DNA of 64,000 nt from Treponema sp. UBA4377 (GTDB lineage Bacteria > Spirochaetota > Spirochaetia > Treponematales > Treponemataceae): assembly GCA_002391235.1 (NCBI GenBank), contig DGRX01000015.1:1-64000 (forward strand), written 5' to 3'. The translations under genes were made by a program, and so were the position numbers. The first letter of the stretch is position 1, and each line of letters opens with the position of its first letter. Below are positions 18,301-25,855 of the stretch, piece by piece. The notes beneath the pieces were generated by a model. It searched no databases, was not told where the DNA came from, and saw nothing but the letters and a program-made list of their open reading frames with translations.

Positions 18301-18377
18301 CGCCTGTCCAAGCGGAATGCATGTACGAGTCTGAAGTCTTTGGCCGCTCGGACGGCTGCTTGTTCGTCATTAAATGA
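12306..18377 (+). CDS. Bacterial alpha-2-macroglobulin lipoprotein
   Basis: This 2023-residue protein has a lipoprotein signal (MKASKIALAALAALVLVGC, lipid Cys at 19), a charged linker, then a series of macroglobulin-like beta domains and an alpha-helical thioester domain. The motif YGCLEQQ (Cys ~1538) is the CxEQ thioester used to trap proteases covalently; E. coli YfhM has the same CLEQ form. Such proteins guard the periplasm against proteases and are typically paired with PBP1C, whose gene overlaps this stop codon here (ATGA). The true start at 12306 is fixed by the signal peptide and by TACAAT 6 nt before it; an upstream frame extension runs back into deoD. The thioester looks intact. Any link to murein repair is inferred from the pairing. 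Confidence 0.93.
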   Translation: MKASKIALAALAALVLVGCSKKGSGAASAKKTDFDSGIKIVKEDGGEYASFDAMKAVFEPDFSYKYVEDPEDEEAVQSEGKKSSKKEKSESAIPGIRELSKYKTKYSEKRQKTSLPKIEEADEKIDSSKPFVIEEYGPQGEVVAEDRNPSFFVVFSQPVKSLGALGEPMAECDEMKVEPALPGVYRWLGSRHLSFDASEAADPSVEYKVTVKKGLRSLAGKKLEGMTEFTTKAVPLKFIRFYGGYVKDSESACDSTSGALPKYAGRSYIRLNYMVSQKRLSEILNVTVNGKAAGFTVQADDNKKAYPWGAKPVFDKATEKANSFVVTITSQIPYDADIVLSLKGTNEKRSYHSLKPFKIASLPKNADYSQGTEANPVTIKFTQKIDPATVAGNIAFDFDFSLTEKNYEVQGRRLTLFNLPVSYSEDKEDNSFRLYFKDGLKDVYGQKLVIDSDKKSAKIELLPPMSYVKFTDYGARLLEAQFKPKLWIESQNILSPSFYKVGRTSNPLFTDRVYEDWNQSDGLPEGAVELVNKQRNVRQFEEIDLSPLLNGEGYGWIDFEARVLNRQWDRWDEKFYDNANSRKITIQVTDFGVTARIGINRAVVMARSLRDNSPIQDAEISLLTPSYSNSQELDLDKDLVAKAKTDKNGLAVINFTESQVKKIEEIGRDVSCSYIRILAQKGADKALFYPNTHDSWRENVPTADLDTARQSRIRAFIFTDRGLYKPGETVSFRGIVRNQSLGQLVPRSNEPYTLAICEGGWEGKEILPQIDGTLSESGGFYGSFKLPDELDSGYYKIRYKGGKYEWDDPYTTFTVANFERLKFEASVTAPDITRFGGEKISANLKASYLAGGSLAGADYESSWFKQSTKFKPTTSETKGYTFGPSDSYSGRTLFANEKGVLSSNGEAGLSCSSEKITDGMPYIYHVEANVTDISNQRISAQSNILVHPAKFYVGIKKPAELNGFAKKGSKLDFPFILATPDGQIVTKTNIVASLEYKLTREVWTMANEQSVDDSIYTRWEKTEEVEASGRMDVQAAGKLSLELKEAGWRTLSISGRDTSGNWTTTEYGFYVTGGSSSWHDRYNSHSINLTPDKSVYNPGDKAQVLMESPLPAGDYLITVEREGIFTEEVRHFDTAATVIEVPVSINYTPVVYVAVSSYSCRNGQPTHQYGEPDLDKPAGYFGVTPIMVNPKAKSFNVKIESDKKVYRPGEKATLTLTATKGGKPVEGAELTVMAVDRGVLDLINYHVPNPIDFFYDKNNFRLHVMGGDSRDMLMDPVTYSVKNLLGGDAAAESDEKEEERKDFRPTALFEPVIVTDKKGKAVCEFTMPDNLTAYRITAFGVKGETFSLKEDEVKVQNPINVQQVQPRRLRERDTAECGVLITNLDSKGQKVTVSVEAATPTKNTAQDELEGRVTVPGKAFVDGTAEKTVYVAPEGSSVVFFDIAAVQSGTVELLYKIKSEALNEKLVSPISIEKTFVYETVTMTGATDDEPRASESELIAIPGWAKEGQGEIKITLDTSRLGPLGSAVRYVFDYPYGCLEQQASKVLPLLIFGQYIDVFEMDSSVSNPKKCALSIIKSWAKSQHSNGGFPYWPNESIYESLYVSLRIAQVCAAAKEAGLKESDLKLDLAALKSYIKEQVKKPETSGAEKILACKVFAALGDSSLDGLLLEFQSKLEKLSLSQIADIGKAWSLKGDKARAEACAAKIRPYLQASQRSVSVAQKDSAKGYAWWESDSSRLAKILDLLTDINAGDNMVDRLIFALLKEESKGYWKNTSSTASVLEAMANYIKRRDLAKTDLEGKAFLNKTELMAQKFKGVAAKPETLSLPFDDAFISSLPRDKELPIAFEKRGTGRLFYTVEMKYALPDEAQTRRDEGIKIDYKIVESEGESQVNKIPDDQSVVELESSKLYKATVKVSSSRDRDYLALRCPIPSGAEILDSTFVTSGDAARIKASGDWRHWISNKNVRDNEIQFFWDSFKTGECEITFTFRASRRGVYPTPPVQAECMYESEVFGRSDGCLFVIK

Positions 18378-20629
18378 AAAGGCTCTTTGCCACAGCGGCG
18401 CAGAAAGCTCTTGCGGCGCTAAGGGGAATCGCGAAAAAGCGGCGAGAGCTCTTGGCGGCGCTGGCTGCGGCGGCCGCAGTCCACCTTTTTCTAAGGCTTT
18501 CGCCCTACCCGGAATTTTCGCGGCTCAAAAACGCCGAGCGGAGCGTCCGCTTTTACGACAAAAGCGGAATTCTTTTGCAAGCGACCGCCGTGGAAAACGG
18601 CCTAAGGCGGGAATGGACCGACATTGAAAAAATTCCCGTCAAGGTAAAAAAGGCCTTTCTTAAAGCGGAGGACCGCCGCTTTTACTTTCATTTAGGAATC
18701 GACCCAATCTCTGCGGCGGCCGCCGCAATCCAAAACGCCCGCGCGAAAAGAACGGTCCGAGGCGCGTCTACTATCACGATGCAATTGGTAAAGATGGCCT
18801 CGCCAGGCGGCCAACGCTCGATGGGAAAAAAAATCGGCGAGGCCTTGAACGCGCTAAGAATCGAGGCGCGGCTTTCAAAGAAAAGAATCTTTGAGCTTTA
18901 CCTTAACTCAGTGCCCTTTGGCCAAAACTGCGAGGGAGTCACAAGCGCCGCGCGGACTTTTTTTGGAAAGGAACTTGACGCCTTGACCGACGAAGAAGCC
19001 GCCTGCCTCGCCGTGATTCCGCGCCGTCCCGGCGGCTACAATCCAATCCAAAAGCCGGAAGCCTGCGCCTCTCGCGCGGCGGAACTTTTTGGGCTCGACT
19101 ACGACTCCTTGCTAAAAACAGCGAAGAGCGCCGGAAGCTTTAGATACCCCTTTGAGATGCCCCACTACATCGAGCGGATTAAAAAGCAAATAAAGGCAAG
19201 CAAAAAAAAGGCTCCGTTTGAGGTCCGCCTAAGCGCGAGCCTTGAAGCGCAAAAGGCGGCAGAGCGCTACATAAAGGAAGCGGCGAAGCTCGCGCGAGGC
19301 TCTAGAATAGCGAACTCCGCCCTGCTTTTGATTGACAACAAGGACAACTCAGTCCTTGCCTGGATTGGAAACAGCGACTGGTTTGACTATTCCCACAGCG
19401 GGCAAATAGACGGCGTTCTTTCCAAAATACAGCCGGGAAGCTCGATGAAGCCCTTTTTGTACGGCCTCGCGCTGGACACGATGGACAAAGAAGGCCGGCC
19501 GCTTTTTTCGCCCGCGACGGTCTTGCCGGACGTTCCGCAAGAATTTGGCGGGCAAAGAATATACATCCCCGAAAACTTCAACAACCGCTTCAACGGCCCA
19601 GTCCGCTTTAGAATAGCGCTAGCCTCCTCGCTTAACGTTCCAGCCGTCTACATTTTGAACAAGCTTGGCGTTGACTCATACCTTTCAAAGCTGGAAGAGC
19701 TGGGCTTTGAAAGCCTTAAAAGCGGCGGAAGGAGCGCGGACTTGGGCCTTGCGCTTGGAGCCGGAGAAGTAAGCCTTTACGAGCTTGTCAACGCCTTTAG
19801 CGTTTGGACGCGGGACGGAAGGGACGCAAGCGGAAAGCAAGTTTATTCCAAGGACGCGGCCCGCCTTATTTGCTCTATTCTTTCGGACAAGGACGCGCGA
19901 GCCTTGGGCTTTGGCTACAACCAAGTTTTCCAAACCGACTACCCTTCGATCTTTAAGACCGGAACTTCAAACCAATACCAAAACATCACCGCGCTCGGCT
20001 CAACAAAAAGATACACGGTCGGCGTTTGGATGGGAAATTTCTCCGGCCAAACTGTAATGGGAAAAACCGGAAGCTCGCTCCCCGCCTGGGTCGCAAAAAA
20101 TACGCTGGATTTTTTGGAGCTCAAAAATCCAAAGCATGATCCGTTCCCCGCTCCGGAAAATTGGGCCAAGGCGAAAATCTGCCCGCTTTCGGGAATGCCC
20201 GCCGGAAAGGACTGCCAAAATTTTGTCTTTGAGTACGTGAAAAAAGACGAGAGCCTTGCGCCCTGCGATTGGCACAAAGCGGAAGGCGGCGAGCGGGTCA
20301 CAGTCTATCCGCCGGAATACCAGCGCTGGCTTTTGAGCGGAAACATCGAGGCGCAAGTGGACCATTCGTCGTTTCCGCTAACCATAACAAGCCCCAAAAA
20401 CGCTTCGGTATTTTACACGCGGGCAAAAAGCGCTTTGACGCGACTAGAGGCTATCAGCGTTGAGGCGATTGGCGGAACGGAAGACACAGCGAAAGTTTAT
20501 TACGACGGTTCCCTCTTGCTTGAACTGAGCCGGCCCTTTGTCTTTAAGCTTCCGACAGAAAAAGGAAGGCACAGCTGCAAAATCGCATGCGGCGGCCAAA
20601 GCGCGCAAGTTGAGTTTGAAGTAAAATAG
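18374..20629 (+). CDS. pbpC: Penicillin-binding protein 1C (bifunctional glycosyltransferase/transpeptidase)
   Basis: This 751-residue protein has a short N-terminal membrane anchor after a basic head. A GT51 glycosyltransferase domain follows with the catalytic ED of KAEDRRFYFH (~99-100) and RGASTITMQL. The transpeptidase domain has SSMK (~356-359), SLN (ASSLNVPA) and KTGTSN. A C-terminal PBP1C-type beta domain (~660-751) completes it. It polymerises and crosslinks peptidoglycan at the outer face of the inner membrane. The ATG overlaps the A2M stop codon by 4 bp, so translation is coupled. The yfhM-pbpC pair is conserved in many Gram-negative bacteria. Confidence 0.95.
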   Translation: MKRLFATAAQKALAALRGIAKKRRELLAALAAAAAVHLFLRLSPYPEFSRLKNAERSVRFYDKSGILLQATAVENGLRREWTDIEKIPVKVKKAFLKAEDRRFYFHLGIDPISAAAAAIQNARAKRTVRGASTITMQLVKMASPGGQRSMGKKIGEALNALRIEARLSKKRIFELYLNSVPFGQNCEGVTSAARTFFGKELDALTDEEAACLAVIPRRPGGYNPIQKPEACASRAAELFGLDYDSLLKTAKSAGSFRYPFEMPHYIERIKKQIKASKKKAPFEVRLSASLEAQKAAERYIKEAAKLARGSRIANSALLLIDNKDNSVLAWIGNSDWFDYSHSGQIDGVLSKIQPGSSMKPFLYGLALDTMDKEGRPLFSPATVLPDVPQEFGGQRIYIPENFNNRFNGPVRFRIALASSLNVPAVYILNKLGVDSYLSKLEELGFESLKSGGRSADLGLALGAGEVSLYELVNAFSVWTRDGRDASGKQVYSKDAARLICSILSDKDARALGFGYNQVFQTDYPSIFKTGTSNQYQNITALGSTKRYTVGVWMGNFSGQTVMGKTGSSLPAWVAKNTLDFLELKNPKHDPFPAPENWAKAKICPLSGMPAGKDCQNFVFEYVKKDESLAPCDWHKAEGGERVTVYPPEYQRWLLSGNIEAQVDHSSFPLTITSPKNASVFYTRAKSALTRLEAISVEAIGGTEDTAKVYYDGSLLLELSRPFVFKLPTEKGRHSCKIACGGQSAQVEFEVK

Positions 20630-20632
20630 TTG

Positions 20633-20661
20633 TTGAAGTCCAAGGCATTTTGCGCTAGAAT
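20633..20661 (+). promoter_or_regulatory. manC promoter
   Basis: TTGAAG (20633-20638), 17 bp, TAGAAT (20656-20661), ATG 6 nt later. The context GCGCTAGAAT resembles the other leaderless-type promoters here. Confidence 0.6.
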
Positions 20662-20667
20662 AATAGA

Positions 20668-21738
20668 ATGAAAACAACAGCATTGATTATGGCGGGCGGA
20701 CGCGGAGAGCGCTTCTGGCCCAAAAGCAGGCAGAACCTTCCCAAACAGTTTTTAAGCCTTACAAACGACAGCCGCACGATGATCCAGCTTACGGTTGACC
20801 GCATAAAGCCCTTGGTCGCGATCCAAGACGTTTACGTCGCCACAAACCAAAAATACAAGGCGCTCGTCCAAGAACAGCTTCCCGGAATTCCTGATGAAAA
20901 CATTCTTTGCGAGCCGGTCGCGCGGAACACGGCTCCTTGCATAGGACTAGGAGCCGCCCACATAGCAAAAAAAGACGGCGACGCCCTGATGATGGTTTTG
21001 GCAAGCGACAGCCTAATCAAAAACGACGAGCTCTTTGTGGACACGCTTAAAGAAGCGCTTGCCATCGCTCAAAAAGAAAAGAACATTGTGACGATGGGAA
21101 TCACTCCCAACTATCCCGAAACCGGCTACGGCTACATAAAATTTGACGCCCATAAAAAAGATGGAAAAGCCTTCGCGGTGGAGCGCTTTGTAGAAAAACC
21201 CAACTTGGAAAAGGCCAAGGAATATTTGGCCGACGGCTCCTATCTTTGGAACAGCGGAATGTTCGTCTGGAAGGCCTCGACTGTTCTTTCGTCAATAAAG
21301 GCCTTCATGCCCGACCTAAGCGCCGGACTTGAAAAGATCCAGGCGGCGGTGGGAACGGCGGACTACAACAAAGTTTTGGAAAGCGTTTTCCCGACGCTTC
21401 CGTCCGAGTCAATCGACTACGGCGTTATGGAAAAGGCCAAGGACATTTACACATTGCCCGGCGACTTTGGCTGGGACGACGTGGGCTCATGGCTTGCCGT
21501 CGGAAGAATCAAGACGCTTGACAAAAGCAATTCCGCGGTGGAAGGAAACGTCCTCACGGTCAATTGCTCGGACAACGTCATACAGGGCGGAAAAAAATTG
21601 ATCGCCTGCGTCGGCCTTAAGGACACTGTCGTGGTGGACGCCGACGACGCGCTTTTGATTTGCGCAAAAAACGCTTGCGGCGACATAAAGAAAGTTTTGG
21701 CCGCCCTGCGCGAAAAGGGCATGGAAGAGTTCCTGTAA
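20668..21738 (+). CDS. manC: Mannose-1-phosphate guanylyltransferase
   Basis: This 356-residue enzyme makes GDP-mannose from mannose-1-phosphate and GTP. The N terminus has the nucleotidyltransferase signature GGRGERFWPKSR followed by PKQF. Later come the sugar-binding EPVARNTAP, the FVEKP block and W-N-SGMF. It is the short, single-domain form without a C-terminal isomerase half. It opens a glycan operon: its stop codon overlaps the next ATG (TAATG). GDP-mannose is the donor for mannosyltransferases and the parent of other GDP-sugars. The substrate is not proven by sequence, because related enzymes can use other sugar-1-phosphates, but the closest motif match is ManC. Confidence 0.92.
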   Translation: MKTTALIMAGGRGERFWPKSRQNLPKQFLSLTNDSRTMIQLTVDRIKPLVAIQDVYVATNQKYKALVQEQLPGIPDENILCEPVARNTAPCIGLGAAHIAKKDGDALMMVLASDSLIKNDELFVDTLKEALAIAQKEKNIVTMGITPNYPETGYGYIKFDAHKKDGKAFAVERFVEKPNLEKAKEYLADGSYLWNSGMFVWKASTVLSSIKAFMPDLSAGLEKIQAAVGTADYNKVLESVFPTLPSESIDYGVMEKAKDIYTLPGDFGWDDVGSWLAVGRIKTLDKSNSAVEGNVLTVNCSDNVIQGGKKLIACVGLKDTVVVDADDALLICAKNACGDIKKVLAALREKGMEEFL

Positions 21739-22817
21739 TGAAAATCGCGGTTGACCTCCGCATGAGCGGAAAAAGCGGAATCGGAGCCTTTATCGACAGC
21801 ATGCTTCCAACGCTAAAAGCGGGAGCGGAAGTCGTTGAAATAAAGCCCGGCATAAAGCCCTTTTCGCTTAAGGAAACGCTTTTCTTTCCCCGCGGCCTCA
21901 TAAAAAAAATCAACGAATGCGACGCGTACTTTTCGCCCTACTGCAACGTTCCCGGCCGCCTTTTTAGCCGCGGAATAAAAGTTCCTATATTCACAACGAT
22001 TCACGACGTAATCTTTTTGGACCTTCCGCTTGCCGGAAAGCTTGGAACATTGGCGCGCAAGTTGATTTACCAACGCGCCATAAACATGTCGCGCGAAATC
22101 TTTACCGTAAGCGAGTTTTCAAAGGGCCGCATCCAAGCGCGCCTTAGATGCAAAAAAAACATAACCGTAGTTTACTCAGGCGTTCCCCTTTACAACGAAG
22201 AGGCGGCCGGAGGCTTTGACAGCGCGCGGAAAACGGATACGATTATTTTTGTCGGAAACATAAAGGCGCACAAGGGAATAAAGACGCTGGTTCCAGCCTT
22301 CCTAAAGGCGCGCGAAATCTTGGCAGGCCAAAGCGGCTCTAAAGCCCAAAACGCGCCGCGCCCGTCGAATGCCAGCCTGCCCCGCCTTTTAATCGTAGGC
22401 TCAAAGGAAAACTTTCGCACAAGCGACACGGAATTGGACGCCCTCATGCGCGAGGCTGAAAAAAAAGGAATCGAGTTTACGGGCTTTGTTCCCGACGAAA
22501 AGCTTAAAACGCTGATAGAAGAAGCGCGGCTTTTGGTCCAACCTTCCCTTTACGAAGGCTTTGGCGTTCCTCCCCTGCAGGCGCTTTATTCAGGAACCCG
22601 CGCGGTGATTTCGGACATTCCAGTCTTTAAGGAAATATACGGCCGCCTTCCAGTGACTTTCTTCAAGGCGGGCGACTCGGACGACCTCGCGCGAAAAATC
22701 GCGGCGGCTTATTCCGACCAAAGCCCCTTTTTGCCCGTGGAGCGAGTCTACTCCTACCGTTTCAGCGCGCAGGCGGTATTGAAAAGAATCGAAGAATCGA
22801 TTAAAATGGAAAAATGA
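21738..22817 (+). CDS. GT4-type glycosyltransferase
   Basis: This 359-residue protein has a GT-B fold. The N-terminal half starts MKIAVDLRMSGKSGIG and contains TTIHDVIFLDLP and FTVSEFSKGRI. The C-terminal donor domain has IFVGNIKAHKGI and the donor-binding PSLYEGFGVPPLQAL (EGFG with a downstream acidic/Gln position). It probably transfers mannose or another GDP-sugar in surface glycan assembly. The start ATG overlaps the manC stop; an ATG-less upstream extension belongs to manC's other frame. An Ala/Ser/Asn-rich insert (~198-214, containing KAQNAPRPSNAS) interrupts the donor domain. The stop overlaps hddA by 4 bp. Confidence 0.85.
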   Translation: MKIAVDLRMSGKSGIGAFIDSMLPTLKAGAEVVEIKPGIKPFSLKETLFFPRGLIKKINECDAYFSPYCNVPGRLFSRGIKVPIFTTIHDVIFLDLPLAGKLGTLARKLIYQRAINMSREIFTVSEFSKGRIQARLRCKKNITVVYSGVPLYNEEAAGGFDSARKTDTIIFVGNIKAHKGIKTLVPAFLKAREILAGQSGSKAQNAPRPSNASLPRLLIVGSKENFRTSDTELDALMREAEKKGIEFTGFVPDEKLKTLIEEARLLVQPSLYEGFGVPPLQALYSGTRAVISDIPVFKEIYGRLPVTFFKAGDSDDLARKIAAAYSDQSPFLPVERVYSYRFSAQAVLKRIEESIKMEK

Positions 22818-23809
22818 TTATCACAAGAACGCCCTTCCGCATGAGCTTTTTTGGCGGCGGAACGGACATGAAGGAATTCTTCAACGAACACGGCGGCGCC
22901 GTCCTTTCAACAACATTCGACAAATATTGCTATGTGACGGTACGGCATTTGCCGCCCTTCTTTGACTACAAAACAGAGCTTTCATACTCCAAGATTGAGC
23001 GCGTGGAAGAAATAGAAAAAATCGTCCACCCGGCGGTCCGAGAGGCGATGAAAATGCTGGACACAAAGGACATCCGCCTTACATACGAGGCAGACCTTCC
23101 GGCAAGAAGCGGCTTGGGAACCTCGTCTTCTTTCGCGGTCGGAATGCTGAACGCCTTCCACTGCCTTAAGGGCCAATACACCGACAAAAGAAAGTTGGCC
23201 GACGAGGCGATTCACTTGGAGCGCGACCTTTGCGCCGAGGCGGGCGGCTGGCAAGACCAAATCGCCGCGAGTTTTGGCGGCTTTAACAAGATAACCTTCA
23301 AGGACAACTCATATGACGTCGCTCCTCTCATAATTTCGCCTGAACGCAAACGGCTTTTGAACGACAGCCTGATGATGTTCTTCACAGGCTTCACCCGCTT
23401 TTCGTCGGACGTGCAAAAGGCAAACCAAGCCACGCCCGAAACAAAGGCCGCCAAAATCGAGCGCCTTAAGGAAATGCTTCGCTTGGTCGACGACGCGCAA
23501 AAAGTCTTGGTTGACCAAAGCACCGACTTAGACGACTTTGGCCGCCTTTTGGACCACACTTGGAAGCTTAAAAGGCAAACAGGATCCGCCGTTTCGACAA
23601 GCGGAATCGACGCGCTTTACGACAAGGGAATGGCGTCCGGCGCCTTGGGCGGAAAGCTTTTGGGCGCTGGAGGCGGCGGCTTTTTGGTCTTCTATGTTCC
23701 CAAGGAAAAGCAGGCGGCCGTCCGCGAGGCGATGAAGGATTTGCTTTACATTCCGTTCAAGTTTGAAAACGAGGGAACGAAAGTCATTTACTACGAAGCG
23801 GAAGACTAG
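22814..23809 (+). CDS. hddA: D-glycero-alpha-D-manno-heptose 7-phosphate 1-kinase
   Basis: This 331-residue GHMP kinase has the HddA signature from its first residues: MIITRTPFRMSFFGGGTDM. It also has the ATP loop RSGLGTSSSFAVGML and the C-terminal GGKLLGAGGGGF block. It phosphorylates D-glycero-alpha-D-manno-heptose 7-phosphate to the 1,7-bisphosphate on the way to GDP-heptose. The neighbours gmhA and hddC-gmhB supply the steps before and after. It overlaps the upstream glycosyltransferase by 4 bp (ATGA). This GDP pathway uses alpha-heptose and is distinct from the ADP-L,D-heptose route. Confidence 0.9.
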   Translation: MIITRTPFRMSFFGGGTDMKEFFNEHGGAVLSTTFDKYCYVTVRHLPPFFDYKTELSYSKIERVEEIEKIVHPAVREAMKMLDTKDIRLTYEADLPARSGLGTSSSFAVGMLNAFHCLKGQYTDKRKLADEAIHLERDLCAEAGGWQDQIAASFGGFNKITFKDNSYDVAPLIISPERKRLLNDSLMMFFTGFTRFSSDVQKANQATPETKAAKIERLKEMLRLVDDAQKVLVDQSTDLDDFGRLLDHTWKLKRQTGSAVSTSGIDALYDKGMASGALGGKLLGAGGGGFLVFYVPKEKQAAVREAMKDLLYIPFKFENEGTKVIYYEAED

Positions 23810-23867
23810 CGCCGTCGCGCTCGCAACTAGGCTCGCGCGAACAGCCGTATCATAAGGAGAATACACA

Positions 23868-24500
23868 ATGGATTACATTAAAGAATTAATCGAACGCTAC
23901 CCAGCCTTGGCCGTTTGCGAAAAAGACATCCGCGCGGCGGCCAGCGCGATAATCGACTCATACAAGGCCGGAGGAAAGCTTATCGTCGCCGGAAACGGCG
24001 GAAGCGCGGCTGACAGTGACCACATCACAGGCGAGCTTTTAAAGTCGTTCGTAAAAAAAAGAAAGCCCGAGCAAAAATTTTTGGACGCGCTTTCCGCGAT
24101 CGACTCGGACACGGGAAGCTATCTTAGCGACAAATTGCAGGGCTCGCTTCCGGCCATCGCGCTTACAAACAACTCAGCCCTTATGACGGCGAGCTTGAAC
24201 GACGTTGACGGAAACGTTTTGTTCGCGCAGCAAGTCATGGGCTTTGGAAAAAAAGGCGACGTCTTTTTGGGAATCAGCACAAGCGGAAATTCCAAGGATG
24301 TCATTTACGCGCTCGCCGTCGCAAAGGCGCTTGGCGTAAAGACCGTCGCGCTTACGGGAAAGACGGGCGGAAAGTGCAAAGAGCTCGCCGACATTTCGAT
24401 TGTCGTTCCCGAAAACGAAACATTTAAAATCCAGGAATTCCATCTTCCTGTCTACCACGCCCTGTGTCTCACTATTGAAGAATACTTTTGGAAAAACTAA
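23868..24500 (+). CDS. gmhA: Phosphoheptose (sedoheptulose-7-phosphate) isomerase
   Basis: This 210-residue SIS-domain protein converts sedoheptulose 7-phosphate to D-glycero-D-manno-heptose 7-phosphate, the entry step to heptose. It shows the phosphate-binding GNGGSAADSDHITGELL, a GISTSGNSKDV loop, and a C-terminal IQEFHLPVYHALCLTIEEYF with the family's conserved His and Glu. A strong AAGGAG site lies before the ATG, in a 58-bp gap after hddA. The stop codon overlaps the next ATG (TAATG). GmhA usually works as a tetramer with active sites between subunits. Confidence 0.92.
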   Translation: MDYIKELIERYPALAVCEKDIRAAASAIIDSYKAGGKLIVAGNGGSAADSDHITGELLKSFVKKRKPEQKFLDALSAIDSDTGSYLSDKLQGSLPAIALTNNSALMTASLNDVDGNVLFAQQVMGFGKKGDVFLGISTSGNSKDVIYALAVAKALGVKTVALTGKTGGKCKELADISIVVPENETFKIQEFHLPVYHALCLTIEEYFWKN

Positions 24501-25804
24501 TGAAAGCTGTCATAATGGCCGGCGGAAAAGGAACTAGAATCGCAAGCGTGCGGAGCGACATTCCAAAGCCGATGATTCCAGTCTTGGGAAAGCCGATTTT
24601 GGAATGGCAAATCGAATGCCTAAAGAAAAACGGAATCACAGACATTTTGATAGGAATCGGCCACTTGGGCCACTTTATCCGCGACTACTTTGGCGACGGA
24701 AAAAAGTTCGGCGTTGACATTTCATATTACGAGGAAAAGGAGCCGCTTGGAACGGCGGGCTTTTTGTTCAAGGCGCAGGGCTTGGACAAAGACTTTTTGC
24801 TTTTGTGCGGCGACACGATTTTTGACATAGACTTTGGCCGCTTCATAAAGTTCCACCAAGAAAAAAAGGCGCTCGCAAGCCTTATGACGCACCCAAACAA
24901 CCACCCTTACGACTCCTCGCTTATCGTGACCCAAATCGAATACCCGGCAAAAGGAAGCGGCGGCATGCCCGCGGACACGCATAAAGTCGCGGCCTGGCTT
25001 GCCAAAGAGGACGAGCGCTTGTGGTATAAAAACCGCGTAAACGCGGGAATCCAAATCATAAGCCCCGAGCTTTTGGCCCTTACAAAAAAGACGCTCGTTC
25101 CCCGCCATCCCGAAAACCCCGACAAGATAGATTTGGACCGCGACGTTCTTAAGCCCGCTGTCCAGACAGGCCGCATTTTCGCCTACGACACGACAGAGTA
25201 CATAAAGGACATGGGAACGCCCGACCGCTTGGAGCAAGTGGAAGCCGACCTAAAAAGCGGCCTTGTCCAAGGCAAAAACCTTTCGCAAAAGCAGCGCGCC
25301 GTCTTCCTTGACCGCGACGGAACGATTAACAAGGAAGTCAACTTTTTGACAAACATCGACGACCTGGAGCTTTTGCCGGGCGCGGCCGAGGCGATAAAGA
25401 AAATAAACCAAAAAGGCCTTCTTGCAATCGTAATCACAAACCAGCCGGTAATCGCGCGCGGCGAGGTCACGCTCCCGCAATTAAACGAAATACACGCAAA
25501 GCTTGAGACGCTTTTGGGCCGCGAGGGCGCCTACATCGACGGCCTTTACTTTTGCCCCCACCACCCCGACAAGGGCTTTGAAGGCGAGCGGCCTGAATAC
25601 AAGCGCGACTGCGACTGCAGAAAGCCCAAGGCCGGCATGATTTTGCAGGCGGCAAAGGACTTTAACATAGACCTTTCGGCCTCGTATATGATTGGGGACC
25701 GAGACAAGGACGTTGACTGCGGAAAAGCCGCCGGCTTAAGGCAAAGCCTTCTTTGCGAGCGAAACGGAAACTTGCTCGAGGCGCTTGAAAAACTGGAACT
25801 ATAA
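24500..25804 (+). CDS. Fused HddC guanylyltransferase - GmhB heptose bisphosphatase
   Basis: This 434-residue protein joins two pathway enzymes. Residues ~1-250 form a sugar nucleotidyltransferase (MKAVIMAGGKGTRIASV, PKPMIPVLGKPILEW, LCGDTIFDID), matching HddC, which makes GDP-D-glycero-alpha-D-manno-heptose. Residues ~265-434 form a HAD phosphatase matching GmhB: FLDRDGTINKE (catalytic Asp 271 and 273), a zinc loop CPHH...CDCRKP, and GDRDKDVDCGKAAG. GmhB removes the 7-phosphate from heptose 1,7-bisphosphate, giving the substrate for the first half, so the fusion links consecutive steps. The ATG overlaps the gmhA stop; an upstream TTG at 24488 is unlikely. All motifs look intact. Confidence 0.9.
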   Translation: MKAVIMAGGKGTRIASVRSDIPKPMIPVLGKPILEWQIECLKKNGITDILIGIGHLGHFIRDYFGDGKKFGVDISYYEEKEPLGTAGFLFKAQGLDKDFLLLCGDTIFDIDFGRFIKFHQEKKALASLMTHPNNHPYDSSLIVTQIEYPAKGSGGMPADTHKVAAWLAKEDERLWYKNRVNAGIQIISPELLALTKKTLVPRHPENPDKIDLDRDVLKPAVQTGRIFAYDTTEYIKDMGTPDRLEQVEADLKSGLVQGKNLSQKQRAVFLDRDGTINKEVNFLTNIDDLELLPGAAEAIKKINQKGLLAIVITNQPVIARGEVTLPQLNEIHAKLETLLGREGAYIDGLYFCPHHPDKGFEGERPEYKRDCDCRKPKAGMILQAAKDFNIDLSASYMIGDRDKDVDCGKAAGLRQSLLCERNGNLLEALEKLEL

Positions 25805-25855
25805 AAGGCCTAAAAGCGCCGCGCGCCATGGGCGGCGCAAGCATCAGGAGTTTGT

